In this document: positions 46,331-57,661 of the stretch, one piece after another
How positions within the stretch are numbered: position 1 is the stretch's first letter
Layout of the letters: the number at the start of each line of letters is the position of its first letter
Assembly (NCBI GenBank): GCA_003024175.1
Contig: MDYQ01000207.1
Span: 248,001 to 312,000 of the forward strand
From: Planoprotostelium fungivorum
Lineage: Eukaryota; Evosea; Variosea; Cavosteliida; Cavosteliaceae
Length of the DNA stretch: 64,000 nucleotides
Direction: 5' to 3'
The notes under the pieces: generated by a model
Databases searched by the model: none
What the model saw: only the letters and a program-made list of their open reading frames with translations
What the model was told of the DNA's origin: nothing
Translations under genes and position numbers: made by a program

Positions 46331-48087
46331 ATGGTTCACCAATTCTCCTGCAGATGTCTAAATGTCACAGTACATTACACGAATCAATTGGGAGTTCATC
46401 CTGCATCTGAGGTCGACGGACAGAGTTCACGCAGGTCACTCAACACAGCCCGACCACCGCCACAGATGAATGTCTCTTCTCTGAAGTTTTTGGAAGAAGA
46501 CAAACACACTCTATGGAAGTCGTTCATCATGGTCGATCTAGCACTGGCTGGTATTCCAAAGGTGTGAGGATGATTTCAGGGTGTTTGACAGATGTTCAGC
46601 TCGAGTTCTTTGTTGCTGACAAACATTTAGACGCACGAGTTCTTGACGGAGACAATCCACCTTGCACCCGTCGATGAACAGAAGAAGACATACGGAGGTA
46701 TTCACTGGGATATCGTTGTCTGCAGAAACTGCTCTGTCCAACTATGTGCGATCGATCCTGTTCACCCCAATCGGGCCATCCTTAATGGCGCCATTTCACA
46801 GAAGAATGTAGAAGAAAGACTCAAAGAACTTCCTAACCACGTCTATTCGCCCATCTTCAAGATCATCTTGGAGAGGGATAATAATGCAATCAACATGCCA
46901 CTCGGTGATCCTCTCACCTCCAACAAATTCGTCTCACTCGAATCCAGAATGCCCGAGTGAATCACAAGTCGATGCCTTCGAGACGTTCAAATCACTTCAG
47001 AACCAATTAGAGAACGTCCTCAAAGATGAAGAGAAGGCCATCGAGCGTAGAGTCGAGTGAGCTCATTTCCATCCATCATCCTCGATCAGAAGTTGGTCTG
47101 CCTGCATCTTCCGGCAGGCTTCGAAAAAACCGGAAGGGAAGAGGACACACGAGTGACGAGAACACAGGGAACTCAGAAAGAAAGAATTGGAAAACCTGCA
47201 GAAGCTACAGACATCAGCCTTCGTCGAGAGGAAGTTACTGTGGCACAAGTTGGCAGACAAGATGCAATGGAACGTTGACATCATCGAAGAACCACAATCG
47301 ACACCATCCACCCAGGTCTTTATCCTTTTTCCTCTCCATCCCACATCATCTCACTTGGCCATTCTGAACATCACATCATCCTTTCCATCTCAATTCTCAT
47401 TAGAAACAGGAAAAGTCCAAATGGAAGAGTGTTACCGTATCTACGACCAGAAGAGACGAAGAGAAGATCGGGCTCAAAATGAGCGGAGATGCCACCATCA
47501 CTCTGAAGAGACCAACATCACCCACATCAGAAGACAGAGCGGCCGTCTTCGAGTTCGATGAAGAGAGCGTGAGAGAAGATGAGACGACAATTGATGATGT
47601 GATACGAGAGGTGATTGACCATCGATGGATGGGAATGGTCAAGTGACACGATGCAGGATGACGATGAAGAAGACAAGAGGGTTGTAGATAAAGATGGCAG
47701 TCCCATATTAGGCCGACTCAGTAACATGAGATCATCGTGAGACGATCGTGCAGATGATGTGGCTGATGCATCAAAAGGAGAGAAGAAGAGACGGAAGTAC
47801 AGAGGATACCGGTCAGAAGGTCATCGCCTGGCAATCAATTGATGGGAACCAGCGTGCCCATCGGTATTCCCAAACAGATGAAATCTTCCTTCGCACCTCG
47901 AGCTGCATCACAGAAAGACCACGATGCAGTGAGAGATCATCTCGCTCATCATCATCCATCATCTCATCGTCTCTCACTTGTTCTCTTTGTAACGGTTGAT
48001 AATATCGTTCGTTCGATTAATGTCGATACAGATCGTGTCGAGACAGTTCACCGAGATGGGCGAAGACGAATTATCAAAGTCGTTTGA
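46331..48087 (+). CDS. Unknown protein with two cysteine pairs and coiled coil
   Basis: ATG 46331 begins MVHQFSCRCLNVTVHYTNQL. A second exon has VVCRNCSVQLCAIDPVHPNR, so a CxC and a CxxC pair could bind one zinc, perhaps in a beta-tent fold like Mis18, Yippee or CENP-V; this is a guess from spacing. A helical segment with KNVEERLKELPNHVYSPIFK, a coiled coil (ELRKKELENLQKLQTSAFVE), an acidic stretch, a Lys/Arg-rich stretch (KGEKKRRKYRGYRSE) and a GTSVPIGIPK motif follow. The last exon ends at about 48087 (DGRRRIIKVV). Exons after 47040 are hard to join with certainty. Divergent from the ClpS-LRR gene with about 100 bp between starts. I do not recognise the family. Confidence 0.5.
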
Positions 48088-48359
48088 TATTCCCGTGTCA
48101 CAGAATAGAAGATTGATATTCCTGCACTAACGATGCCCATTGTGAGATAAAGAAATGAGAGAAAGCGTCAATAGTCTCAGTGTTGTTTGGCACAAGTTAA
48201 AGTTCCCATTTATATTGTAACTACAGCCAAATTTACGGTGTAATCAGGACTACACTGTAGAATTGGCTTCCAAATCATGTTGTCATTCGAAGCCTGTATA
48301 CTACTCCTCTAATGAGATTGTTCTCTCAAAAAGAATTAACGATAGATATTCTACACAGT
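48088..48359. other. Convergent intergenic region
   Basis: About 270 bp between two converging stop codons. It is A/T-richer and carries no open frame of note; it holds both 3' ends. Confidence 0.45.
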
Positions 48360-49487
48360 TTATGATGGCTCTTGTGGTGATTCAGAAAGTATAACGACCG
48401 GTATGACAACGTGAGATAGTGTATCCAGAGCGGAGTGACCTTTGTCGAGATTATTCACCTTTCGGATGAGATCTGCGGGTATCTGTGAAATCATCAGACT
48501 TGCGATGATGTCTTAGACGATGATGTGCCGATGATGCAACGTCGATGATGCCGATGTGATGACGATGCGAACCTTGTAGTCTTCGGCGAGAGTGTGTATC
48601 GAGTCACACGAGCTCACGCTGTGAACTCGAAGTGTGGATGTCATGGGTGAACTGTTGTTCGGTGACGTCCCGCTCAGTTCATGATAGTCTCTCAGCTCGT
48701 TAGGTATCTCCACTCCTTGTTCTGTCCTCCTTTAGTTCTCACACTCAACAAAGACAGAGGATGAATTTCACGAAGGACAATTCGACTCACTCTTCATGTG
48801 TCGAAGGAGGATGTCTACTACGGTGATGTTCTTCGAATAAGACACGGGCGTGCTATTGAACTTGTCGGCAATGTCCAAGCGAGCACCGTTATCCAAGAGA
48901 AATTGAATGACTTCGAAATTGATCAAAACCTCTTGGCCGACGCGATGACCCATGCATTCCTGTATCATGTCAATTTCTCCATCGAATGTTCGAAGAATCA
49001 AGTCATCTCACCATGTGAAGTGATGTTCTACCGACGTCGTTGATCATGTTTATGTCGACACCCGTCGACAATATGTACTTAGCCATCTCGATGTTACCGT
49101 AGCGGCAGGAGACCCTGTCCCAACGGATCAGAATAAAATGAAAAAGTCTGCCTCACGATAGGGGAAAATCTCCGGATTTGAGCACGGGGGTGAGGTTAGT
49201 TGTCGTCTTGACGTGTGCCGTGCTGACGTTACCTGCCTTCACGATATCTCTGGCCTTGGAGAAGTCTCCACCTATCAGATGCATCAGTCGTGGTGATCGC
49301 CATGATCATCATGGTGGTGATCGTGATGATCATCATCGTCACGATGAACACTTTGATTAGAAGAGTGATATACCTGCGCAAGCCAATAACAGTTGATCTC
49401 CTGGACTCGAAATGGAAGCCCTCTTCCTCGAATGATTCAAGAAATCCGGCACGATCACTTTAGACATGCGACTGTCGTACGATGAGC

Positions 49488-49522
<35 letters not shown>

Positions 49523-51174
49523 CTCACGTCTCGTACTCCTCTTTCGACATGTCCGACAGCTTCGTCTCGTTCAGTCTCTCCAAGAAAGTGACGGCCGTTA
49601 CAAACGACACAAAGAGGTAACCCGACTCGTGCATCATCTTGTTGTTGTTTCTAAAGTATTGAATGTACTTTGCATTCGATTTCAAATGCTTCGGATTCGA
49701 TTGCTGAGTCAAAGTTAATTCTCTCGGTGTTGATTGAATTCACCATTATGCTGAAGATGAGGGCAGGTAAGAAGACGTCGGCTGATACGGCTGATTCTGG
49801 CCTGGGGCTGTCTGCGTTCTTCTCTCCGAGGGGGCCGAGTGGATCGGTGGATGCCTCACGTTTGATCTGGCTGCACACGACTAAGATCTTAAATAATTGT
49901 TTGGCCGATTTGACGAGGCAGACTAATTTGTCCCTGGGTGATTTGTATTCGTTCATGTTCCGCAGCTCTATTTCGATTCAGAAGATGCGATTGTAGATGG
50001 ATGTTTCGAGGAAATTTCTGATGGGTAGATTTCGCGGAAATTTCGCGATCGTAAGACGTCTCACCTTGCAGGACGATGGGCCATGTGGACTGTGACGTGA
50101 TGTCGTAGCTGATGTCTAAATGTCTCGGTTGGACAAATTTCTTCAACGCTTCAATCTTATCGTTGAGATATCGATCCACCTCGACCAAGTCTTCTTCCTG
50201 TGGTGACGTCACGTGACGTCATCGAGACATCGTCCCGTGATATCTTACCTCTCCCCTCTTGAAAGATTTACCATCACGTGACTGGACGACGAGGGGGGGG
50301 AAGACAAATTCGTGCAGTTTAGTCATCAAACACTTTTCGACGCACTCGCTGACTGAATGAGAGAACATCTGATGGTGTCAGAGTCACATCATGATGATGA
50401 GATCACCTTTCTGAGGCGTGTGTCGCGATAAGAACGACGATTGGGGCTGTAAGATGCATGATGGTTGTAATCCTTCAGACCTCCGTAGAGGCAGTTGATG
50501 GCCACGTCGGTGAGAAGACCTTCGTGGTGTCATTTCGATCGTGATGGAGATTATGACATTTACCTGTCTGATTGATGGCGAGTGTGGCTTTATCCTCCAT
50601 AGAATATGTAGAACCGATTCCATCTCTAAAAATTGCGACGAAACTGTGAGTGAAATGTGAGCCGATGGGTGATGTTTGATGATTGGAAAATGGTGGGAGC
50701 GTCACCTCCTCAAAGATTTCAAGACTGCATTCGAACCGACCGTGTTCGAAGTCAGTTTCACGATGAACTCTTCGTATCGTGGGGGAGGCAGGAGATAGAT
50801 TGGATCATACTCCGATCCTGAGAAGTCACCGTGACCCGAGTGAGCTGAGTCCATCAGACGACTCAACACCTGTCCATCGATCAGATGCCATTTCGATGGA
50901 AATCGTGAAAGAATCACACCTCCTGTACCTCAGGTACGGAGAGACCCTGTGAGATGGTCACTTTATGATGGACGAACATCATGATACACACCGCTCTTTC
51001 CAGTTGAGGGACATGTAAGTCGGGGGAATGCACCATCTCAGCTGTTGTGATCAGATGCATTCCCCTCTGAACGAGTGCTTCATTCAGAGATTCTCTGTGT
51101 AACACTGCCTGTTTCGATGTGATGGCGGGAGCACTGCGATGTCGCTCAGGTTTGAAGATCCACGCGGACCACAT
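48360..51174 (-). CDS. VPS9-domain Rab GEF with ankyrin repeats
   Basis: ATG 51172-51174 starts MWSAWIFKPERHRSAPAITS. After a helical N-terminus, a VPS9 domain lies at about 49960-49520: KSPRDKLVCLVKSAKQLFKI, SADVFLPALIFSIMVNSINT with the catalytic Asp, and ESGYLFVSFVTAVTFLERLN. Ankyrin repeats follow (GDFSKARDIVKAG; YGNIEMAKYILSTGVDINMI; VIQFLLDNGARLDIADKFNS), and the stop is at 48360-48362. VPS9 domains activate Rab5/Rab21-type GTPases on endosomes, and VPS9 followed by ankyrins is the plan of ANKRD27 (Varp). In the YLFV stretch the Thr found three residues after the conserved Tyr in Rabex-5 is Val, so activity may be altered. Introns hold CATCAT microsatellite and GAAATTTC elements. Confidence 0.75.
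49484..49520. repeat. CAT trinucleotide microsatellite
   Basis: About a dozen perfect CAT triplets inside an intron of the VPS9-ankyrin gene, near the acceptor side of the last VPS9 exon. Confidence 0.85.
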
Positions 51175-51349
51175 GGAACTGTTTATTGTGGAACAGCCTG
51201 AAACCAGGCTTCACTAGTCTCTGTAGAGGTTTCGGGAGATGATGTGATGTCGCGAACGAGGCGGATTAGCGCATTCCTTCGCATTCGCGAGGTCTAGACG
51301 CTTAATTTTCCGGAAAAATCCGACACACCAAACACATAATCACAACGCG

Positions 51350-51612
51350 ATGTTGATGCTGTTCTTCGTCTTTCTTCTATTGGTATCGATTGTATTCGGT
51401 TACCAATATAGAGAGAAGATTTCAAGTTTCATACGAGGGACGACGGCTGAAGATGCAATCCAGACGCGTGACTTAGAGACGGCCATTGGTGAGCGAGCAT
51501 CAAAATGAACGATACAATTGACATGTTAGAACGAGACGAAGGGCGGAGAATCTCTATTATCAATTATCAGAGCGAGCTCGATGCGAAAATCGCCACGATG
51601 TCTAGGAAGTGA
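51350..51612 (+). CDS. Small single-pass membrane protein
   Basis: Exon 1 (from ATG 51350) encodes MLMLFFVFLLLVSIVFGYQY, a signal anchor or uncleaved membrane helix, then REKISSFIRGTTAEDAIQTR. After a short intron (GTGAGC ... TAG), exon 2 encodes a charged helix ending IATMSRK and TGA at 51610-51612, for 73 residues. A further frame at about 51660-51808 (HGGGVESLSEDKPSNNKGRR) looks coding and may be an alternative or additional 3' exon, but I found no clean splice pair. No family is recognised. It lies in the short gap between the VPS9 gene and the chitin-binding receptor. Confidence 0.5.
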
Positions 51613-52086
51613 TGTCACCTCAATCCTCACCTGCCTGTATAACTCTCATCCTCCAAGTTACGATCTCCAGGGCATGGAGGAGGTGTCGAATCCCTGTCTG
51701 AGGACAAGCCGTCTAACAATAAAGGCAGGCGGTTCTTCTGTGAAACGACTGTTGACTCGGGTGTGTCGCTCGATGAGGGATATCGTCTGTCATCGTTCAG
51801 CGCGCAATGAAGTCCGCTCACACTTATCTTCTCTCCGCTTACACCTGATCTTACTCTAGAAACATCGGGCAGCATGCCGTGATAAGAAGTAGCATAGAGC
51901 AGCAAAACGGAGAAGGGTGGCTGTGTCTTTGTCCTGCATACGCGTGTTGTCGACAGGATTTGCGGTATGACAGTACAACCGAAATGTTTCCGCTCTTTTC
52001 TGTGAGGATCCGTGCTCGTTCAGCGTGATGTCAAACGTCAGGTCCTTGTAAGGGAAGAGCAACATTTCCAAAGGCAGGCGCATCCG
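51613..52086. other. Region upstream of the chitin-binding receptor
   Basis: About 470 bp with an uncertain 3' exon of the small membrane gene (51660-51808) and a minus-strand open frame (51856-52083) that I do not trust. The promoter of the receptor must lie here. Confidence 0.4.
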
Positions 52087-55000
52087 ATGATGTTCGATAG
52101 AAGGTGGACGATTCTGTGCCTCTTCTGCCTGTTCTTGTCGGGGGTTTCTGCACAAGTAGGTGCATGCCCCGGTGGAACGTGTGCAGATGCGTCCATGTGT
52201 TGCTCACAATATGGATAGTGAGGAGCAGATTATATATTCTGATAGATTCTGAGGCATTTTAGTTGTGGAAATACCTCAGAGTATTGTGGAACGGGCTGCC
52301 AATCTGGACCATGTTCTAAACTGAATACGACCGCCCTCTGTTCGCCCACCAATAATTACTGTACTCCTGCTTATGGAGGTTACTGTTGCTCTAGCGCGGG
52401 ATAGTGAGCGATGATGAACTCCATTAATCGATCTCTAAATCCATCCAGCTGTGGTTCTACGGACGCCTACTGTGGTGCTGGCTGTCAGGCCGGATGTAGT
52501 GGAACGGCTGCGACCTCCACAATGAGCTCTACCACCACAAGGACCACCTCGGTAGCCCCCACGTCTACCAATTCGGTGACTCCAACGTCTACCAACTCTA
52601 CAGGCCAAGATACCAGTGCTTCGAATGATTGCAGAATCAATCTCAATTACTGCAGCGGTAGTATCTCGGGGCCATGCTGCTCGACGAGCGGATTGTGAGC
52701 CCTGCGACATCTGCACATCCATCTGAGAACATGCAGTTGTGGAAGCACCGATGATTACTGCCTGGGAAAAAACTGCTTCAGCGGCTGCTCAGCTGGACCG
52801 ACTCCTCCAATCTTTACCACCACACCGAGTCCAAACGTCAACAACAGGACTTATCTCACCTACATCCCCTCTTCTCTTGGCACGAGGTCGTCCCCTTGTC
52901 TAATCACACCCGAATGTGAGATCCATCACCTCGCATTCGATCTCATTTGGACTTGACATGGTCTGAAACGAAGACAGGGGTGGATCCCGCCTTGTATACT
53001 CACATCGTGGTGCCAAGCGCGATAGTCAACCCCTCCTCATTTGCAGTCTCACCCACCAACAATGACGATCAGTCGAGCAATGGAAGCCCCAGCCATTACG
53101 ATTTGATCTACAACATGAAGCAGCACAATCCGAATCTGAAGACACTCGTGAGTTTCATCACATCACTCGTCATCTGACGCCCTCCAGATTGGCATTGGCC
53201 CAGTAGATGGTTTTGTCGAGGTAGCTACCAGTGATGGTATCTTTACTACTATGGTTTCTAATCCCACGAACTTGAAGACGTTCGCATACAACGCCGTGCG
53301 TTTTGCCAGATCGTAAGAGGAGAAATTATTTTAAATCGTTTTAATCTTTTCCAGGCACAAATTTGACGGTATAGACATCTGGTGGACGGTCCACTCGCCG
53401 TCGATCAACACGACGAATCCGGATTACAAGTTATACTCTGCATTGCGTAGCGCCATTAAGAATGAGAGCCTCTCTGCCGGGGTGAGATGAGATGATGTCC
53501 ATCACCGCACGACTCATCATGGACAGATGAGCAGACTGCTTCTCACGACCACCCAACAATTTAGCACGGGTGAAGTCCAATCCTATTGGTCCGCTCCTTC
53601 TGCTCAGTATCGTGAGTTCAAAGATTAAATTCGATTTCAAATTGATATGAAACGGTCAAAATTGGGACGCTCACGCTTTGCAGTGGATCTTTTCTCTCTC
53701 CACACGTACGAAATCAACGGAGGAGGCTACAGCTCCATGTCTGATGGAAGCTCCAACTGGAACGGCACTTGGAGTAAAGGTCTCACCTCACTCGTGGGCA
53801 TCCAGGCTTATGCGAAACAAGGCTTTCCCTCGAACAAGGTCCTCCATCGTGATCACGATCATCATCATCACGATCATCATCATCACGATCATCATATCAT
53901 CATCACGATCATCTCATCTGACGATCATCTCAGATGACGTTGTCCATCTACACTTATGGTCTCAGCTTCACGATCATCACGAAAGGACTCGACCCGAGCC
54001 AATACTCCAGCTTGGGAAATCCAAACAACGTCAGCGCCCACCAGTACGTCGGTGCCTGTCTACCGACTTCCACCGGAAAATTAACGCAGAGCGACATCAT
54101 CACGTTCGCTACGTCGGGATCCACGAAGACACTGTGGGACACGAAGACTTCCACCCCATTCGGTGAACGCTCCGTACGTACCGTACGTACTGACCCCCTC
54201 AGTCGTCTCGAACGATGGAGTCACCCTCGTCTCTTTCGAGAATCAGAGACTGGCTGACATCAAGATTGATTACGCCATCGTAAACGGTTACGCTGGTATC
54301 TCACTGTGGGTGCCAGACAGATTTTCCGCTCTGCAAGACCACGGCTCCAGCCGTGTCCTGGGAACAGAGACGAGGCTGAGCGTCTTAGCTCAGTACCCTC
54401 CCTCGGGCGGTGCGGTAGATTTCACCGAAATTTCGATTGAAATTTCGCGTAGGTACCATCAAGATGCAGGCTTCTTCCGCTTCTTACGTGTCTGGTGTGA
54501 CTTCCTTTACGTTCAATACGTCTTGGACTAGTTACGCCCTGCCGCTCACTTACGTCTTCTCTTACTCCCCCACCAACTCCGCTGATGACGTCATCACTTT
54601 CTCTTCCGGCTCCAGCTCCACGTCGGGTTGCATCGTCATGGTAACGTCGAATCCCTCGGTGGTCGTTACCGTTACGGCAACCGATGCCAATCAGAGGAGC
54701 GCGAGTCTATCTGTCCCCATCGGAATATCTCAGCCCACCGTCGCTCTCTCTACCTCCGACCTGGCGGCCAACCTTCAGGTGAGAAATTTCCGCGAAATTT
54801 CACGGAAATATCTGACGCTTCCAGTGTGGTACCGTCAGCACGAATCCCTCTTCGGCGAGTGGTTACATGCAGGGTCTCACGTTTCTCCTCGGTCAGAATT
54901 CCACGAACACAGTGGACCGCACGAAGATAACCGATCAACTGGTCAGCGTGCTACAGAACACTTCTACTCAAGTCATCACGAGCGTCGACGCCACGAGCAG

Positions 55001-57419
55001 GGCACAAATCATTGGAACTCTGTGCACCGACAGCAGCTGCCCCGCCCTCTCTTCTCTCCTCACTACCTTTGCCAACATGATGAACAGTAACCAGGGACAG
55101 GTGCGTAACGTAACGTAATCGAACGTGACACGGTCCAGAGTTACGACGCGAATTTCGCTCGAGCCGCCGTCAGTGCATTGTCCTCTATGATTACGGCTTC
55201 TACATCTTCTCGAAAGAGAGCCGCACAGAACGTAAACGAGATCCGCAGCGTGAGCCACCGTTACATCACGTGACGTCATCCACTGACGACGTCGACAGAT
55301 TGTCGACTTGATCATGAACAATCTACTGAACAACTTGACCAGTTTCTCGCCCGTAACAGCATCTGGAAAGACCATCGGAATCAGTGTGATGACTACACTC
55401 AACGCACAGCAAGACGTAACGATGTCTTCCGGTCAAGCTTCTGCTGTCATCCCGGTGGCAGTGTTATCTGGAAGCGGTACGTACCTCACCCCACCCGTTA
55501 CGCACCAGTTCTTACGTACGTAGGTCAACGCAGTATCCGTTACGTCTATTACTCGGACGGTTCTTCCTCGAATTCTTCCGCTTCGATCACTTCGCTGAGC
55601 GTCAGCCCTGGTACGTACAGCGATCTACAATCAGCCATTCAGATCAATTTCCCCACGCCCAGTGCTTCCGGTCCGTTCTTTTGTGCCTCGAGACAGACCT
55701 ACACCGACTCGTTCGCCTCGGATTCTGGCTGTACGATCGTAACCAGTAGCAACGGAGTCTCTTGCCGCTGCAATCACATGACAGAGTACACGGTCTACCA
55801 GGCCGGGCCCAATTCCGGGAACACGAATTCTCCGGGAAATTTCCCCCTCTGGGCCATCGCAGTCATCGTCGTGGCCGCCGTTCTCATCATCGCGATCATC
55901 ATCATCGTGATCGTCATGAAGATGAGAGGAGGAAAGAAGAAGGTTCCTCAGAACAACGTGGGCATGGTGGTCGCTCCCATCAACCCCAACAGCATGTCAC
56001 CTCTTCAAGCCATCTCGAACATCTCTTCCAAGCACAAATTGCAGATGAACGAGTTCAGTGACCTCAGGCAAATCGGACAAGGTGCATTCGGAGTCGTATT
56101 CAGGTGAAATTTCGATTTCTCACATCTGATCATCTCGTGCTGGAGGGGACGTGTATTGGCGCGTTGTAGATGGAGGGACTGATGAGGAGACAGTGCAAAG
56201 TGGAGAGAATTGCACGTTGCGATGAAGCAGTTGAAGAACATTCACGCTTCAGAGAAGGAGCTGAAAGAATTTGTCGCCGAAGTCGAAATCTTGCAGGTGA
56301 AGTGGAGGATGAAGAGAGAAACTGATGAAATTTCAGCAATTGAGACCACATCCCAATGTCATCTTGTTCATCGGGATGTGCCTGCCTCCCGATCCCATCT
56401 CTATCGTCACGTGAGTCCCAAATTTCCAGTCCCAAATTTCAACTCTTAACCCCCGCAGTGAGTACTGCGAGTGTGGTTCCATGTACAGTTATCTGAGAAC
56501 GTACAACTGTGATTTAGACCTCAAATATTCCTTTGTCACCGGTATTGCCAGGGGAATGCTCCATCTACACAAGGAGAACGTGAGATGCTCCATCGATTCG
56601 TGGAGCTGACAGATCTGTAGATCATTCACAGAGATCTTGCCGTACGTAACATCCTCCTGACTGGCTCTCTGGTGCGTCGCTCTTGTACAACACGAATTGA
56701 CTCGTTGTAGATTCCAAAAGTCTCCGATTTCGGATTGTCCAGGACGAACACAGAGCAGGACGGTGCCGCACAGACCCAGACGGACGTTGGACCCAGTGAG
56801 AATTTGATCATTTATTCGAATTGATTTGAATTTATTCTCCGTGTCCTCACCTTCTCACAGTCAAGTGGATGAGTCCTGAGGCCATTCTCAACCGAGAATA
56901 TTCCAGGAAATCTGATGTCTGGTCTTTCGGGTAAATCTCGTCGAAATTACACCTCGGCTGATGCGTCTACAGAGTTGTAGTCTGGGAGATTCTGACCGTA
57001 TCTGAGCCGTTCCCTGGCATCAATCCAGTGGAAGCCGCCATCATGATCATCCAACAGGGTGTACGACCCGAAATGCCCCAGGACACTCCAGAGGACCTCT
57101 ACTCCATCATGAACAGTGAGTTCCATCACATCATCGCATCATCGCATCATCTCGATCATGATGAACGTCGACTCATCGTGTGACAGACTGCTGGGCCTTC
57201 GATCCCGCCTACCGCCCGGATTTCTCTCAGATCATACAGACTCTGGTGCCTGAGAACAAGCCCAACAGCTCCACTGCCAACTCTCCCACTCACTCTCCTA
57301 TGCACTCTCCTCCTGGTACAGGACAAGACCGATACGCCAACGGTGGCAACCACAGCAACCAGAGTGCAAAGAAGTACACCGTGGAAACTCACTACAGCTC
57401 CATCAGGGGTCAGGAATAG
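52087..57419 (+). CDS. Chitin-binding, GH18-like, GPS-bearing receptor tyrosine kinase
   Basis: ATG 52087 begins a signal peptide ([20 protein letters not shown]). Three hevein-type chitin-binding modules follow (52150-52320, 52325-52500, 52625-52790) with CCSQYG ... YCGTGCQ cysteine patterns and Thr/Ser linkers. A GH18 chitinase fold runs from 52840 to about 54340; its active-site strand reads [10 protein letters not shown] instead of DGIDIDWE, so it should bind but not cut. Next come REJ-like beta strands (54455-54780), a helical GAIN-like region (54870-55480) and a GPS motif ([12 protein letters not shown]) at about 55765-55800. A membrane helix ([20 protein letters not shown]) is at 55855-55920. 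The kinase is complete: [39 protein letters not shown]. The stop is at 57417-57419. I infer a receptor sensing chitin of fungi or cysts. Confidence 0.85.
53840..53935. repeat. CATCATCACGAT-type intronic repeat
   Basis: A run of CAT/CAC/GAT triplets fills most of one intron in the receptor gene. Similar GATCATGATGATC-rich sequence fills introns at 10500-10600, 3000-3150 and 45090-45180. Confidence 0.75.
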
Positions 57420-57661
57420 AGGAAGATGAGCCTTGTAACAAATAGAATAAAAAGATAGGAAGTCGTCACAGTTGTGGGATGAAAAACATCGATTGAAGAG
57501 GTTGGATTCGGACTTCTTCTTCTCTTGTTTGTGCGTTGTGATGAACAGGAGGACATAATTAAAATTAAAACCATACTAGGATGGATTTATTTCTGGGACA
57601 TTGAATTGCAAATCAAAAAGCATGACCACCGTTCAAAACACATCCTAAAGAGGCTCTTCCG

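Noticed and set aside
49484-49520. CAT run as a possible CRISPR-like or poly-His coding array
   Set aside because: A simple trinucleotide microsatellite inside an intron.
51856-52083. Minus-strand open frame ending just before the chitin-receptor start
   Set aside because: Reads somewhat protein-like but abuts the receptor's ATG, leaving no promoter space, and has no recognisable domain.
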